From Chimonanthus salicifolius (taxonomy: Eukaryota > Streptophyta > Magnoliopsida > Laurales > Calycanthaceae), in assembly GCA_013350335.1 (NCBI GenBank), contig CM023537.1, forward strand, positions 47,490,111 to 47,554,110: 64,000 nt of DNA. The letters are read 5' to 3'. Made by a program: the position numbers and the translations under genes. Shown piece after piece: positions 10,180 through 20,992 of this stretch; within the stretch, counting starts at the first letter, position 1; each line of letters opens with the position of its first letter. The notes below the pieces were generated by a model. It was given only the letters and a program-made list of their open reading frames with translations. It did not search any database and was not told where the DNA came from.

Positions 10180-11298
10180 AGGAATGGGAAATCCTGAATA
10201 CCATTCGAGAGTTCAATTTGTACATCAAAAATCATGGGAGTATGTATAATTTGATAGTACGGTCCAACATGGTTTCCAAGATTGAGCAGGAACAACGGAC
10301 AGATCCGGAAGTGGAAGAGATATGGGCTAAAATGTCTACTGGTGAGGTGGTACTGGAATGGGAATTACGACCGGGACATGGTCTTTTATTCCGAGGCAGG
10401 ACGTATGTGCCTCAAAGCTGCAGAAGAGAGTTGTTGATCAAAGCACACCAAACAAAACTCTCTATTCATCCGGGTAGCACCAAGATGTACCATGACCTGA
10501 AGAGGCACTATTGGTGGCATGAGTTAAAAGAGATGTAGCAGATTTTGTTGCTCATTGCCTAACTTGTTAGCAGGTCAAGACTGAACATCAGAAGCCACTA
10601 GGATTACTCAAACCCTTAATAGTGTCGGAGTGGAAATGGGAACATATTTCCATGGATTTTGTGACGGGGTCGCCAAGATCATCAAAGGGCAATGATGCAA
10701 TATGGGTCGTGGTAGATCGATTGACCAAGTCTGCACACTTTCTCCCAATCAAGATGACAGATTCATCAGAGACTTTAGGACGACGATATATCAAGGTTAT
10801 CATCAGGCTACATGGTATTCCCAGGACTATTGTGTCCGACAGAGATGGTCGATTTACTGGCAGGGTGTGGCAGAGCATACAATCGGCTATGGGGACTAAC
10901 TTACTGATCAACACAGCTTTCCATCCACAGACTGACGGTCAGTCAAAGAGGACAATACAAACATTGGAGGATATGCTGAGAGCATGTATGTTAGACTTCA
11001 AAGGTGGTTGGGAAGATCATTTACCACTGGTTGAGTTCTCTTACAACAATAGTTACCAGGCAAGCCTCTAGATGGTCCATTCTAGGCGTTGCATGGTAGA
11101 CCATATAGATCACCAGTGTGTTGGATAGAGGCCGGTGAGCTTGCACTTATTGGACCTGATCTAATTGCAGAGACCACAGAACAGATCAAGGTAATAAGAC
11201 AACATCTGCTCAATGCACAGAGTCGTCAGAAGAGCTATGCGGACAAGAGAAGGAGATTCCTTGAGTTTGAAGTGGGAGACTTAGTATTTTTGAAGGTC
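10180..11298 (+). pseudogene. Integrase relic of element A, C-terminus lost
   Basis: Integrase inserts the cDNA into the genome. The H2C2 zinc region (HQTKLSIHPGSTKMYHDLK) ends the open stretch 9975-10538. The catalytic core is open at 10622-11071 with both aspartates ([11 protein letters not shown] and VSDRDGRF). The usual glutamate after QTDGQS reads Lys (SKRTIQ), a core mutation. A TAG after NNSYQASL precedes the C-terminal part (GRPYRSPVCW ... FEVGDLVFLKV). At about 11298 the integrase frame runs directly into the 3' LTR palindrome array and stays open for about 55 more codons to 11463. The chromodomain is missing. Confidence 0.88.
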
Positions 11299-11299
11299 T

Positions 11300-13228
11300 T
11301 GACCATCTGCGGACGGGTAACAGACAAGGATTGTATGTTGTCTGCAGACGGATTTCATTGCTGCAGACAGGGTTCTATCGTCCGCGGGACAGGTTTCGAC
11401 CGTCGGCAGACGGATAACAGACATGAATATGATATTGACTGCGGACGGGTTGCATGTCTGTGAGACGGGTTTCTGCCGTCCGCGGGACGGGTCACGGGTA
11501 TCGAGTCACGGGTAACGGGTCATGGGTAACAGATGTGAACCAGCTGTTGTGGGCGTGACGGACTGTGCTGTCCGCGGATAGGTTCCTATCGTCCGCGGAT
11601 GGGTTTCTATCGTCCGCAGGACACATAATGGACTGGATAGGGTGCTTTCTGCGGACGGGTTGCACTGTCTGTAAGATGGGTTTCTGCCATCCACAGGACG
11701 GGTTTATATCATCTGCAGGAAGGGTTGCGGACAGTGATCTGCCGAGTTCAGTCGATTGAATTTTAAAGTGAAATTTTTAATATAATTTTTCCAGATTGTT
11801 TAAGTTTATTTGGATGAGTAAAATATAATGGGAATTGAATGAGTAATTAAATTAACATATGTGTATGATGAATTCGTTAAGGTAACAGGATTTCACAAAC
11901 AGGTGTACGATCATTTTGATGTGATCGGTGATCGATATCTTCACGAAAACACAAGGATATCATCTTGGACATTGGTAGGATTCCTACCTTGTTGACACAC
12001 TGTGGCTTATATACTTGTATTGTTTTTATTTCCATATTTGATGATGTACTTCGGGTATCAAATGATTATGTTTTTAAGAACTGAGTTTCAATGCTATTGT
12101 GTACTTTGATATAAATGGCATCATTGCACTCATTACCTCATGCATGGCATGGGAGGGAACACAAGGAAGGAGTCCACGCTCCATTTGGTGTTTTCCAATA
12201 AACAAACGTGGGGAGGAATCGACACTGATTCCAATTGACATACGTGGAGAGATATATGATGTTTGGAATGTAAGAGGAGTCCATGCTCCATTCGGTGGGA
12301 CCGATTAACATGCGTGGGAAGAGATATGTGATGTTTGAAATGTAAGAGGAGTCCAAGCTCCATTCGGTGGGACCGATTAACATACGTGGGGAGGCATAAC
12401 AGTGAATACTATAATGTGGCTTGTTCATCAAGAAGATTAGCAATGTGATTTGTGATATGGTTGTTGGGTGAGAGATCATTGGCATATGACACCCATGGCA
12501 TGGCATTAAATCAGCATGATTATGATCTCTATTATCATGCACTGTTTTTGGTTGTATCAGCATGATTAAGATCTCTATTATTATGCATTGTTTTTGGTAT
12601 TATGTGACATTACTTCAGCATGATTATGATCTCTATTATCACGCTTTGTTTTTGGGTATTATGTTTTGCAAGTACGGTATGATGTTTTATTTCTTGATTT
12701 TATACTAATCCTATGTGTACAACCCTATTTTGGAATTGCTATTGGGCACGTTGATTAACGCCCTACTTCTACCTTAGATGATGGTACAGGGAATGGAAAT
12801 GACGATGGACGTGAAAGGAGCCAAGCTTAGGAGCTTGGGCAGCTTATTGCTTACTTTATTTTATATTGATTTTGGACAATGTATTTGAGATAATTGCATT
12901 TTGGGATTGTAATAACTTAGGTTTATCTTGTTGTGGTTTGATGTTACATTTGGATATTAAGTTCGGTTAATTTAATGGTAATTGACTTCCTTGCTAATTA
13001 ATGTTATAGATGGTATTTGTATTTATATGATAATTCCGCAATATTCTTAATGTGTGCGAAATGTTTTAGTGGACTTGTCCACGTGCACGTATTGGTGGCC
13101 AGTTAAGGGTCGGGTTTTGGAAGCTCGGACTTAACTCAAGTCATGGAGTCCCGCTCTCTCTCACTCTTTATTTTTTTAAGAAAAATAGACTCTGATTTTC
13201 GGCGAGTGAAAAAGGGCAGGGCGTTACA
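11300..13228 (+). repeat. 3' LTR of element A, 5'-truncated (1.93 kb)
   Basis: Homologous to 4985-6968 of the 5' LTR and ends in the expected GTTACA plus target duplication. The first ~1.55 kb (terminal TGTAAC to the first array units) is gone together with the polypurine tract. It contains the array (11302-11734), a TTCAGTCGATTGAA relic (11745-11759), a TATA-like site (12007-12014) and both minisatellites. Confidence 0.92.
11302..11734 (+). repeat. Palindrome array of GTCCGCGGAC type, 3' LTR of A
   Basis: Same degenerate ~21-23 bp unit as at 4918-5463. The two arrays align but differ by unit-sized indels, as expected for slippage or unequal exchange after insertion. A TTCAGTCGATTGAA relic unit again lies at the downstream edge. 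Confidence 0.85.
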
Positions 13229-13233
13229 CAAAC
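13229..13233. repeat. Target-site duplication of element A, right (CAAAC)
   Basis: Exact copy of 3433-3437. With one copy and A removed, element H sequence becomes continuous. Confidence 0.9.
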
Positions 13234-13484
13234 CCTAAACCTAAAACCCTTCATTCGATCAACACCATATCCCTTCCTATTTTCTCTCTCTCAATCGGCC
13301 ACCAACCTATCTTTTCTTTTCCATTTGCATATCCCTCCATGCCATATACGACACCACCATCACCCTAGCTGATCCTAGTTTCATGTTCCCCAAGCCTTTC
13401 TACGTTAGTTGATTAAATCTAAGCCATCCACTTGTCCACCACAAGTCCTAATTAATCCCAGCCATCCATTCTTATCCTGAACCT

Positions 13485-13492
13485 TATAAATA
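13485..13492 (+). promoter_or_regulatory. TATA box of element H
   Basis: TATAAATA sits in a CCTTATAAATAGATGC context, typical of a plant RNA polymerase II core promoter, about 1.1 kb before the right end of H. It supports reading H as an LTR with U3 to the left and R/U5 to the right. Confidence 0.6.
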
Positions 13493-14615
13493 GATGCATT
13501 AGGCTAGGGTAGAACTCGAATTTGACTCTAAGGAAATCAAGCTTTGGCGTGGATCAAGAGGAAGAAAATAGAAGAAAAAAATCAAGGAAAATACCGTAAA
13601 TAAGGGTTAATGGTTTGATATTTTGATTTTCCAAAATTCTTTATTCAATTCCAAGTTTTGTAAGTCTAAATTCAAAGTTTATTAATAACATTCGATGTAC
13701 AATTTTTTTTTAGTCTCTGGTTTTCCTATTAATTTATGCTTTGTTGTGATTGTTTTGATTTATTCTTATTTTCATAATTAACTTCATGACTGGATTTATT
13801 TTATTGATTAAAATACTGGATGGAAGGCCTTTTAGCTTGATTGATCTCCAATTTTGGGTCCTAAGGCTCTTATTTATAAGAATGCAATGTCTTTTTTTTA
13901 GTGCTAAGGAGGGGCTGAATATAATCATTCAAGTCTAAGGTTTGATTTTGTGAGAGATATTTTAATGAACATCATGGATTTAATTTGTGGAATAATTATG
14001 AATGATAACATGATTAATTTACGTGAGCTACGGATTTTAGGCTTAAATCTTTTTATTAGATTTTGGAAATTAAGACGTCTTGAAATTCTAGAATCAATTC
14101 CAATGTATCATATGTATTTTATTCATTTTTTCTTTATTTGATTGAATTGATTTCTTTATTCTTTTATTTTCCAACTCCCCTCTTAAAGTTGAACTAGTTA
14201 AGAATAATTTAATTACCTTTTAATTTTGATCTTTTAAATTGGTTTGAGGTAATCACATATCTACGCCATTGATTTGATTTGAACTTTAATAAAGAAATTT
14301 GTTAAATTATAGATTTCAATAATGTGCTAAGTTTTAGATTTGTTCATTGAAAGTAGATAGTTACTAATTTAAAAATTATATTTTAAAGAATAAAATTTCA
14401 TTTTTCTAATTAGATTACTTTTTAGACCTATATTCTTATAAAATCATAATAAATCCAAAACAATATATCTTTGTTATTCCATACATATATATTTTTAAAT
14501 GTTCCTTGGGGGATCGACCTCGCACTCATATGCTATACTATAAATAGTTCATGTTCTTGCGAGTAAAATAAATTTAATTATTTTTATTGCACAATATAGA
14601 TAATCAAATTACACA

Positions 14616-14977
14616 GAGAACCAGTGTCCATGGCCTCAGACCTTAACTCACGATTTGTATTGCAGTTCTGGTAGAGTTTGTAGAGAAAATTGGGCACCCA
14701 GTTTGTTTCATCATCGCCTTTCATCTTTAGACAGATGGTCAGTCAGAAAAGACCATCAAATTTTGGAAATCATGTTGCGTGCCTATGTATTGGACTCTAA
14801 GGGGAGTTGCGAAGACCACTTACCTTTGGTGCAATTCGTATATCATAACAATTACCAGTCTAGTATTCAGATGGCACCATATGTAGCCTGATATGGAGGG
14901 GTATGCAAATCTTCGTTATGTTGGGCTGAAATTGGTGAGAAGTTTATTACGGGTCCAGATATGGTACGAGAGACAAC
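14616..14977 (+). pseudogene. pol relic G, part 2 (integrase core)
   Basis: Continues the integrase of 772-2520 after element H. In frame from 14621 it reads PVSMASDLNSRFVLQFW. After small frame changes come DGQSEKTIQILE (14738 onward), AYVLDSKGSCEDHLPLVQF, SSIQMAPY and ITGPDMVRETT. The catalytic glutamate position is retained. It is interrupted at 14977/14978 by the solo LTR, and the frame resumes with VQVKMIRKRLKTA at 18191. Several in-frame stops show long decay. Confidence 0.85.
14973..14977. repeat. Target-site duplication of the solo LTR, left (ACAAC)
   Basis: ACAAC adjoins the TGTAAC terminus and recurs exactly at 18191-18195. Confidence 0.92.
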
Positions 14978-17900
14978 TGTAACGCCCCACCCTTTTTCAC
15001 TCGCTAAAATCAGAGTATATTTTTTTTTTTATAAAAGAGTGAGAGAGAGCGGGTATATCACGACGCGAGCTAAATCCGAGTCTCCAAAACCCGGCCCTTA
15101 ACTCGCCACATTTAAGTGTGTGTGGATTAAGTCCACTTAAACACTTCACACGCTTTACAGATAATTGCAAAATTAACACATGAATAAGGTACCATTCATA
15201 TACATGTAATTAGAAAGCAAGGAAGCCAATCACCATTAATTAACTGAAACTTAAATATCCAAAATATCATCAAACTATAGCAAAATAAATCTAGGTTATG
15301 ACAATCCCAAAATATCAGTTATCTCAATACATCATTCCAAAATCAAGCTAAGTAATATGATGCATAAATTTGTCCAAGCTCCTACGCTTGGCTCCCATCA
15401 TGTCCCATGTCCTTGTCATTTCCTGTTCCATCATCTATAGGGTAGAAGTAGGGCGTTAGTCAAGCTCCCAGTAGGAATTCCAAATAGGGTTATGTACACA
15501 TAGGATTAATATAAAATCAAGATAAGTACATCATATCAAAACTGTAAAACATCTCGTGGTACTAAAAACAGCGCATGATACTCATATCAAAATCATGCCA
15601 ATGTATGTGACATGTCATGGGTGTCATATGTAAATGATCTCTCATCCAACTCCCATATCCAATCACAACACAATCATGTCAACAGTTTCCTTGATAAAGC
15701 TATATCAAGGTGTTCCCTTGGCCATTTACGTCCGCAGTGTTTTGTGACGGCACCACCAGGTCACTATTATACCTCCCTACGTATGTTAATCGGAATTACC
15801 AATGGAGCGTGAACTCCTCCCTCTATGCAGGGTTTCGGGACTATTTACCCTGGACCTCTTTGGCCCAGACTACGCCATACCCTTATTAGCAATCCCGGAC
15901 AAGGCCAACATATCAATAGTTCACATAGCTTCATACAAGCTAGTCTCAAGCCCCAAGTCATGTCTGGACAGCTCATAATTTGGCTTGTCCCTTGTGTTCC
16001 CTCCCATGCCATGCATGAGATCATGAATGCAAGAATGCCATTTTATATCAAATATCATGGAAATTCAGTTCATAAAACATAATCATTTGTTTAACCAAAG
16101 TAAACCAATATGTTTGGGAATAAAAGTCAGTAACATATAAATAATCCAGTGTCTCAATAAGGTAGGAATCCTACCAACGTCCAGTATATTATCCTTGTTG
16201 TTTTTGTGAAGATCACGTCGAAACGAATCGCAAACCCTTACGAAATCTCTTTACCTTATTATATTTAATCACATACATAAATCAATCTGACTATCCATTT
16301 AATTTTCATCATCCCTCACATCCTTTCAGATAGACTATCTAAAAAATTATATAAAATTTAAAATTTTCAATTCAGTTGACTGAACCAGGAATTCAGTTGA
16401 CTGAATCATGCCCAGCTACAGTTCTCAGTCTTACCTACAGACTTTCAGTTGACTGAATACCATATTTGGTCGGCTGAAACACAACTCAAAACTGTTTTAA
16501 CCTTGACTTGTAACCTTTCAGTCGGCTGACTTTGAGTCAAACCCTCTATATTCTCAATCAATCCACTTTCAGTCAACTGAATCACAGATTCAGTCAGCTG
16601 ACTTTGGAGCAGATCATCTGTGTGTTCGGCCAGTATAGATTCAGTCAGCTGAATCATTAACCAACAGTTTACGTGTTTAACAAGTATTCTTTCAATCGAC
16701 TGAATCAATGATTCAGTCGGCTGAAACACGTCAGATTACCTTACTTATTCGATACGTCTATTGTCAGTCGACTGATTCCTAGATTCAGTCGGCAGAAACA
16801 CCATTATATCCCATATATTTTAATCCAGCTCATGTTCAGTCAACTGAATCACAAGATTCAGTCGGCTGAAACTCCCAGAAACTTATTTCTGTTCGGCCAA
16901 AACCAGTTCAGTCGACTGAATCCCTGATTCAGTCGATTGACTGTTTGTCAGTCTTGTTTGTTTGCATATTTGGCTTGACCCTTCCTCATGCAATCCATTC
17001 CCTATCATTTTAACACATAGTTATCATCATCCATATAGGTCTTAGTGTACTTACTACACCCACTAGCCAAAGCTAAGGTCTTTTCATAACATATTCCAAT
17101 TCTTGATACCATTATAACATGATTCTGAATTTAATCCTTTGGTTGTTGGTTTCCAACACATATCCATTCCTTAAATGGATTTCCAATTCCATGGCCCTAG
17201 GATAGTTTGGCCAGCCCTTTGCACCAAATTTGGGATCCATAGGTTCGGCGAATCCATGGCCAAATCTATGGCTTCACTTGTTCTTATCTCATATTGTTTC
17301 CCAACTTAGAACATACCTTCTTTCCTGTCTCCTTATTTTTTTTTTGATCTGTAATTCTTTCCTTAATCCTTCTTTCCTTTTTTTGTTCTTCAGCAATTCT
17401 CCAAGTGTAATGGTGCAGAGAGAGAGAGAGAAGAGGAGAGGAGAAGAACACTTGTGTGCTAAGATGAATTCGGCCAAGGGGTGGGATGTGCCCCTTGGGT
17501 TGTGTCTCCTGTATAACAGTCCAACCCTTCCACATTCTCTCTTAATGAGTTATCTAACCAAGGAGTCCCTTGGCTAAACCAAGGAGACCCTTGGCCTTCC
17601 ATCGAGTTCCTTGGGTTTTATCCCCCATGAGACAGAAACTCTTCATCTTCCACTTCAACTCACCTTGACATGGAAGTCTTCTCAACTTCCCATTCAAGTC
17701 AACTCAACTCAAGCAATACTTAATTCCTTTGAATTCACTCATGGTTGACCAAGTCAACCATGACTTAGCCGACTTTGCATGTACATGGCACATGGGTCCC
17801 ATCTTAGCCATATCATTTGATGATGTGGCACCTTGCCTAGTTGGCTTCAATGCATGCCACATGGCAATGCCACCTCACTTGATGAGGTAGATTTATGCAT

Positions 17901-18190
17901 GGATCTTAATTGGGTAGCTGACCCAATTAATTTAACCTTACCCATTTACTTTAAAATTGGTTCATCTATGACCCATTGGATCCCAATTGGATGATTGACT
18001 CATTTAATTAGACTTTACCCAATTAATTTAAACACCCTTACCCATGATCCATTGGGTCTTAATTGGGTAATTGACCCAATTCCTTACCCATCTAAGGTCC
18101 ATTTCAATTATCTAATCTTAAATTCAAACAATTTGTAATTTAAATAGACAAATCCAATATATTCATGAAATGAAAATCTGGGGTGTTACA
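14978..18190 (-). mobile_element. Solo LTR of the A/B/C/D family (3.21 kb, minus orientation)
   Basis: Begins TGTAACGCCCCACCC and ends GGGGTGTTACA, i.e. a complete LTR read on the minus strand. It is flanked on both sides by ACAAC (14973-14977 and 18191-18195) and lies within the integrase frame of relic G. No internal region or second LTR is present, so the element was removed by LTR-LTR recombination. It contains a TTCAGTCGACTGAA array, a TATA-like site near 16133-16145 and a GA run near 17418. It is closest in layout to the LTRs of B and C. Confidence 0.95.
16371..16943 (-). repeat. TTCAGTCGACTGAA palindrome array in the solo LTR
   Basis: About 570 bp with pairs of 14-16 bp palindromic units. 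In each pair one unit is near TTCAGTCGACTGAATC and its partner near GATTCAGTCGGCTGAAA, 3-5 bp apart. Pairs are separated by roughly 30-60 bp of less repetitive spacer. Many units show CG replaced by TG or CA at the centre (GTTGAC, GTCAAC), consistent with deamination of methylated cytosine. Confidence 0.88.
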
Positions 18191-18195
18191 ACAAC
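18191..18195. repeat. Target-site duplication of the solo LTR, right (ACAAC)
   Basis: Exact copy of 14973-14977. Removing the LTR and one copy restores the integrase reading RETT-VQVKM. Confidence 0.92.
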
Positions 18196-18700
18196 TGTGC
18201 AGGTCAAAATGATAAGAAAACGTCTTAAGACTGCTTAGAGTCATCGAGAAAGTTACTCTGACAAGAGGTGCATCCTTCGGAATTTGCAGTAAGTGACCAT
18301 GTATTCCTCAGAGTTTGCCCATATCATGGTATTTGATGGTTTGGACGCAAGGAAATTTTCACGACAACAATTTGAAATCCTAGATAGAGTTAGTGAAGTG
18401 GCACACCGATCAACACTCCCTTCTAGTCTTCCTTGAATACACAATGTCTTCCATATATCCATTCTCAGTAAATATGAACCTGACCCATCACATGTGTTAA
18501 ATTGGGATGCAATTGACATTAAAGAGGATGTAACCTTTGATGGAGGATAGGTAGAGATTAAAGACTCTCCAAATCTGATACTTTGAGGAAAAGTTATCCC
18601 CTTAGTTAAAGTTTTATGCAAACAACATGGAGTCGAGAACACTACATGGGAGTAAAAGTCAACAATGCAGGACAAATATCTCAGACTATTTGACTCTTGA
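18196..18700 (+). pseudogene. pol relic G, part 3 (integrase C-terminus and chromodomain)
   Basis: After the solo LTR the relic reads QVKMIRKRLKTA, a stop, SHRESYSDKR, then in other frames FEILDRVSEVAHRSTLPSSL, KYEPDPSHVLNWDAIDIKED, and a chromodomain-like tail KVIPLVKVLCKQHGVENTT ... KYLRLFDS with a terminal TGA at 18698-18700. The DPSHVL linker followed by a chromodomain is typical of Tekay/Del chromoviruses. Such domains can steer integration to heterochromatin marks. Stops and frameshifts make it inactive. Confidence 0.82.
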
Positions 18701-19612
18701 GGTATGTTTTTGTTTAAATTTTAGGGACATAAGATGTATTATTCTGACCTGAGTTCGCGTAAAACGAGGAGATTTTTTACTGATCCACTGCATAGAACAC
18801 GAAAAAAGTTTCCTAGAGAACTCAAATTTGAATGAATTTGACTTCGGGAACTCAAATTATGACCATTTGAAATAAAATCATAATATTTGATTTTGACCAT
18901 TGATATTTATTTTTGACAAATCAAATTTGACTAAATCAAACGGTTTACGATTTTAGATTTCAAAAAAATTACTTCTTCGTCTATCCACAGTGTTCTGAAC
19001 CTTTTTACAAGGTTAGATTTTCAAGTAGATCCCTCCAAATCCCGTAATTCTGGGTACGCGCAGTAAACCCAAAAGGCACATGTCACTGAAGCTTCAAAAG
19101 CTTCATTTTCCTTTTGCTACGGCAAAGACCAAGGTCATCTCTGTAGGCTTCGCTGGCCAAGTGAGAGCAGAGTAGTCCTCCCCTTGCCTTCTCCTTCTTG
19201 GAAGGAGGACAGGTGGTTTCACCCCCTTCCATGCCTTCTTCTCCCTTCGTGAGCTTCTCTTCTCTCCACATCGTCATTTGTGTGACCTCATTTGCCCTTT
19301 AATGTCTTCTTCATCTCTATATTTTTTATTCACTCTCAAAACCATCCCTTTCAATCACTCTCAAAGCTTTCCCTATCACTCTCAGAAATTCCTATTGGTC
19401 GTTGGAACCCAATAACTCTCCTCCCTCTTATGCAATTACAATTCGACCACTTCTTTCTCATTCACGCGAATAGAGAAATTTGCACAACTTCGCCGATCAA
19501 GGTGAGGAGATTCAATCGAACTTTAAATACTTTAATCTGGTATGTTTAATTAAAGGCATATAACTAGAAATTCTCAAATGCTTTTAATCCAAAGCAATGT
19601 CGGGGTCGGTGG
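18701..19612 (+). other. Probable 3' end and LTR fragment of element G
   Basis: Directly downstream of the chromodomain stop comes a short purine-rich stretch (cgaggagat, about 18757-18766) and then sequence starting near 18775 with paired motifs 'gggaactcaaat' (18811-18860). The position fits a polypurine tract plus the start of G's 3' LTR, but no second LTR of G is in view to prove it. No gene is seen. Confidence 0.4.
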
Positions 19613-19650
19613 TGTCTTGACAAATATATAAAAGATTTGAACTCAAGTGG

Positions 19651-19970
19651 GCTCTCGAGAAAACAGACATCTCGGTATTTCAATACCTATCGAGAGAACT
19701 AGGATTGAGCCCTCCGTAAAGGGCGACAGGTCGTTCTGGATAGGACAAGTTTTGGGACATGAAACTTTGTCTGCATGGTATTGCCCCAGATCAAGACCCT
19801 CATATGGACCGACCTCTCGGTGCCATGACTGTCAACTCATCGGCGACACTGACCTGACGACCGAGAAATTATTTTACTGTTGGGAGTGCATTTAATGCGC
19901 AACGATCGGGTGGCTGAACGGTAATATTCTTAGTCACCGACCCCTCGGTGCGCGCAACCTGTCGGTTCAT
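19651..19970 (+). repeat. CCGAC..CTCGG imperfect palindromes in U3 of S
   Basis: Repeated imperfect palindromes: CTCTCGAG (19651-19658), CTCGGTATTTCAATACCTA (from 19672), CCGACCTCTCGGTG (19809-19822), CCGACCCCTCGGTG (19937-19950) and CCTGTCGGTTC (about 19958-19968). They sit just upstream of the TATA box. The array is shorter and looser than those of A-D. Confidence 0.5.
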
Positions 19971-19998
19971 GGCAGATTCTGCAACTTGTTGCCTTTTC

Positions 19999-20006
19999 TA
20001 TAAATA
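19999..20006 (+). promoter_or_regulatory. TATA box of LTR S
   Basis: TATAAATA in a TTTTCTATAAATACC context, about 930 bp before the LTR end and PBS, directly downstream of the CTCGG motif cluster. Good plant TATA consensus. Confidence 0.6.
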
Positions 20007-20821
20007 CCAATCTTTGTGTAACCAATTGATATCCTTTTGGCAAATCTGTTGGGCCCTGATCATTATCTGTGAGCTTAAACAAGGGCCAACAAAAGAATCA
20101 CTCTCTCTCTTGTGCTAACACTCGAAAAATCTAATACAACCAATCATAGTGATTGAGGTTGTGAAAAAAAGAGAGATGGGAAAAGATATATACAACTAGG
20201 ATAGATATTGGTAGAACTAATTTCCCAGTCACCCTAAGGTTGTGATTGTTCAACGACGGCTACAAGACGGACCGTCGGGATTAACTCGGGCACACATTAG
20301 GTGGATCTTGGAGAAGACACATCAACGACATAGAGCTATAAAGGCAAGTGCTTCTTGGTTTTAATTTTATTTAAAACCTTTATCCTGTAAAAGTGGACTA
20401 AGGAGGCTTAGCTCCAGAACCATTATAAAAAATCTAGAGTGTAGTCTTTGGCACATGTGGGGGGTGGAATTCCCAGCCAAATCAAATAGTTGGAATTCCT
20501 ATTTTACATGTGGTGGGTGAAATTCCCAGCTGATTGAGTTAGGTGGAATTCTACTCTAATTGTGAGGGTGTAAGTCCCCATTTAGGGAATATGTGGAAAA
20601 CTCAAGGTTGAGCTAATCCTAACAGTGGATGTAGGTTGGCTAATTGAATAACTATATATCTTGTGTCCTTGTGTTTATGGAGTTAGAGTTAATTCCTTGT
20701 GTTGATTGCTTAATTACATTTGCTAACACACACAGACACTTGATTGTTATATCCGCTGCGCTTAATTAATCAATCAAGTAATTTTTAAAAGGACCAACGA
20801 TTTTTAGATTGAACAATTCCC

Positions 20822-20846
20822 ACCCCCCCCCCCCTCCCCCCCTCTA
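20822..20846. repeat. Poly-C tract near the end of LTR S
   Basis: Two runs of cytosines separated by T. A shorter G/C-rich stretch occupies the same place in F LTRs near 36450-36470, so this is a local slippage expansion. Its exact length may be a sequencing artefact. Confidence 0.7.
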
Positions 20847-20928
20847 CGCCTCTAGGGTCAATCGTGTTCTAGCACAAAGGGAGAACTCTTAATTAGTTAT
20901 AATGACCTGACCCGACGGGACGTTATAT

Positions 20929-20940
20929 TGGTATCAAAGC
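20929..20940 (+). promoter_or_regulatory. Primer-binding site of S (tRNA-Met type)
   Basis: TGGTATCAAAGC, one mismatch from the canonical TGGTATCAGAGC, directly after the LTR end. The following 'ctcgtgctctttataaagga' matches the leader after the PBS in element F (complement of about 61775-61795). Confidence 0.8.
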
Positions 20941-20992
20941 CTCGTGCTCTTTATAAAGGATCTAACCATCCGAGTTGATCTGTGTTAGAACA

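Larger units (their letters stand above)
3438..13228 (+). mobile_element. Element A, Ty3/gypsy chromovirus (Tekay/Del-like), + strand, with truncated 3' end
   Basis: A nearly complete LTR retrotransposon. It starts TGTAAC at 3438, ends GTTACA at 13228, and is bounded by the direct repeat CAAAC (3433-3437 and 13229-13233), so both outer ends are original. Order: 5' LTR (3438-6968), PBS, gag, protease, RT, RNase H, integrase, 3' LTR. An internal deletion joins integrase at about 11298 directly to the middle of the 3' LTR. It removed the integrase C-terminus, chromodomain, polypurine tract and the first ~1.5 kb of the 3' LTR. All coding regions carry stops or frameshifts. By eye, the LTR copies differ at about 5% of sites over ~260 bp downstream of the repeat array, so insertion was not recent. 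It is inserted in element H. Confidence 0.93.
2521..14615 (+). mobile_element. Element H, probable ~2.3 kb solo LTR split by element A
   Basis: H occupies 2521-3437 plus 13234-14615 and lies inside integrase relic G: integrase reading stops at about 2515 and resumes at PVS... at 14621. H has no coding capacity. It has a good TATA box at 13485-13492. Its right end has a tail (ccttgggggatcgacctcgc, then a run ending ...ttacaCA at 14615) that resembles LTR 3' ends of the Tat/Ogre/Athila type. It begins near TGAAAAATGAC at 2522. The suggested target duplication is imperfect (GAGAC at 2516-2520, GAGAA at 14616-14620), so the edges are accurate only to a few bases. A second copy starts at 63797 in the same host position. 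Solo LTR is the simplest reading; a small non-autonomous element is the alternative. Confidence 0.6.
19613..20927 (+). repeat. LTR of element S (Sirevirus-like gag-only family), left edge uncertain
   Basis: It ends at CGTTATA, followed one base later by a PBS. Sequence from 'aaaggcaagtgcttcttggt' (about 20340) to the end is homologous, in opposite orientation, to the LTRs of element F (36415-38105 and 61814-62627), including the 'tctagcac' block near 20865. A TATA box lies at 19999. The left edge is guessed from TGTCTTGAC at 19613; no target duplication was found. Confidence 0.6.

Noticed and set aside
13734..14141. Open frames of about 60 codons on both strands in the right part of H
   Set aside because: Very AT-rich, Ile/Asn/Leu-dominated composition typical of random non-coding plant DNA; no motif.
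19083..19549. Open frames of 64 and 85 codons in the presumed LTR of G
   Set aside because: They overlap on opposite strands in a CT-rich region, have no family motif, and fit LTR U3/leader sequence better.
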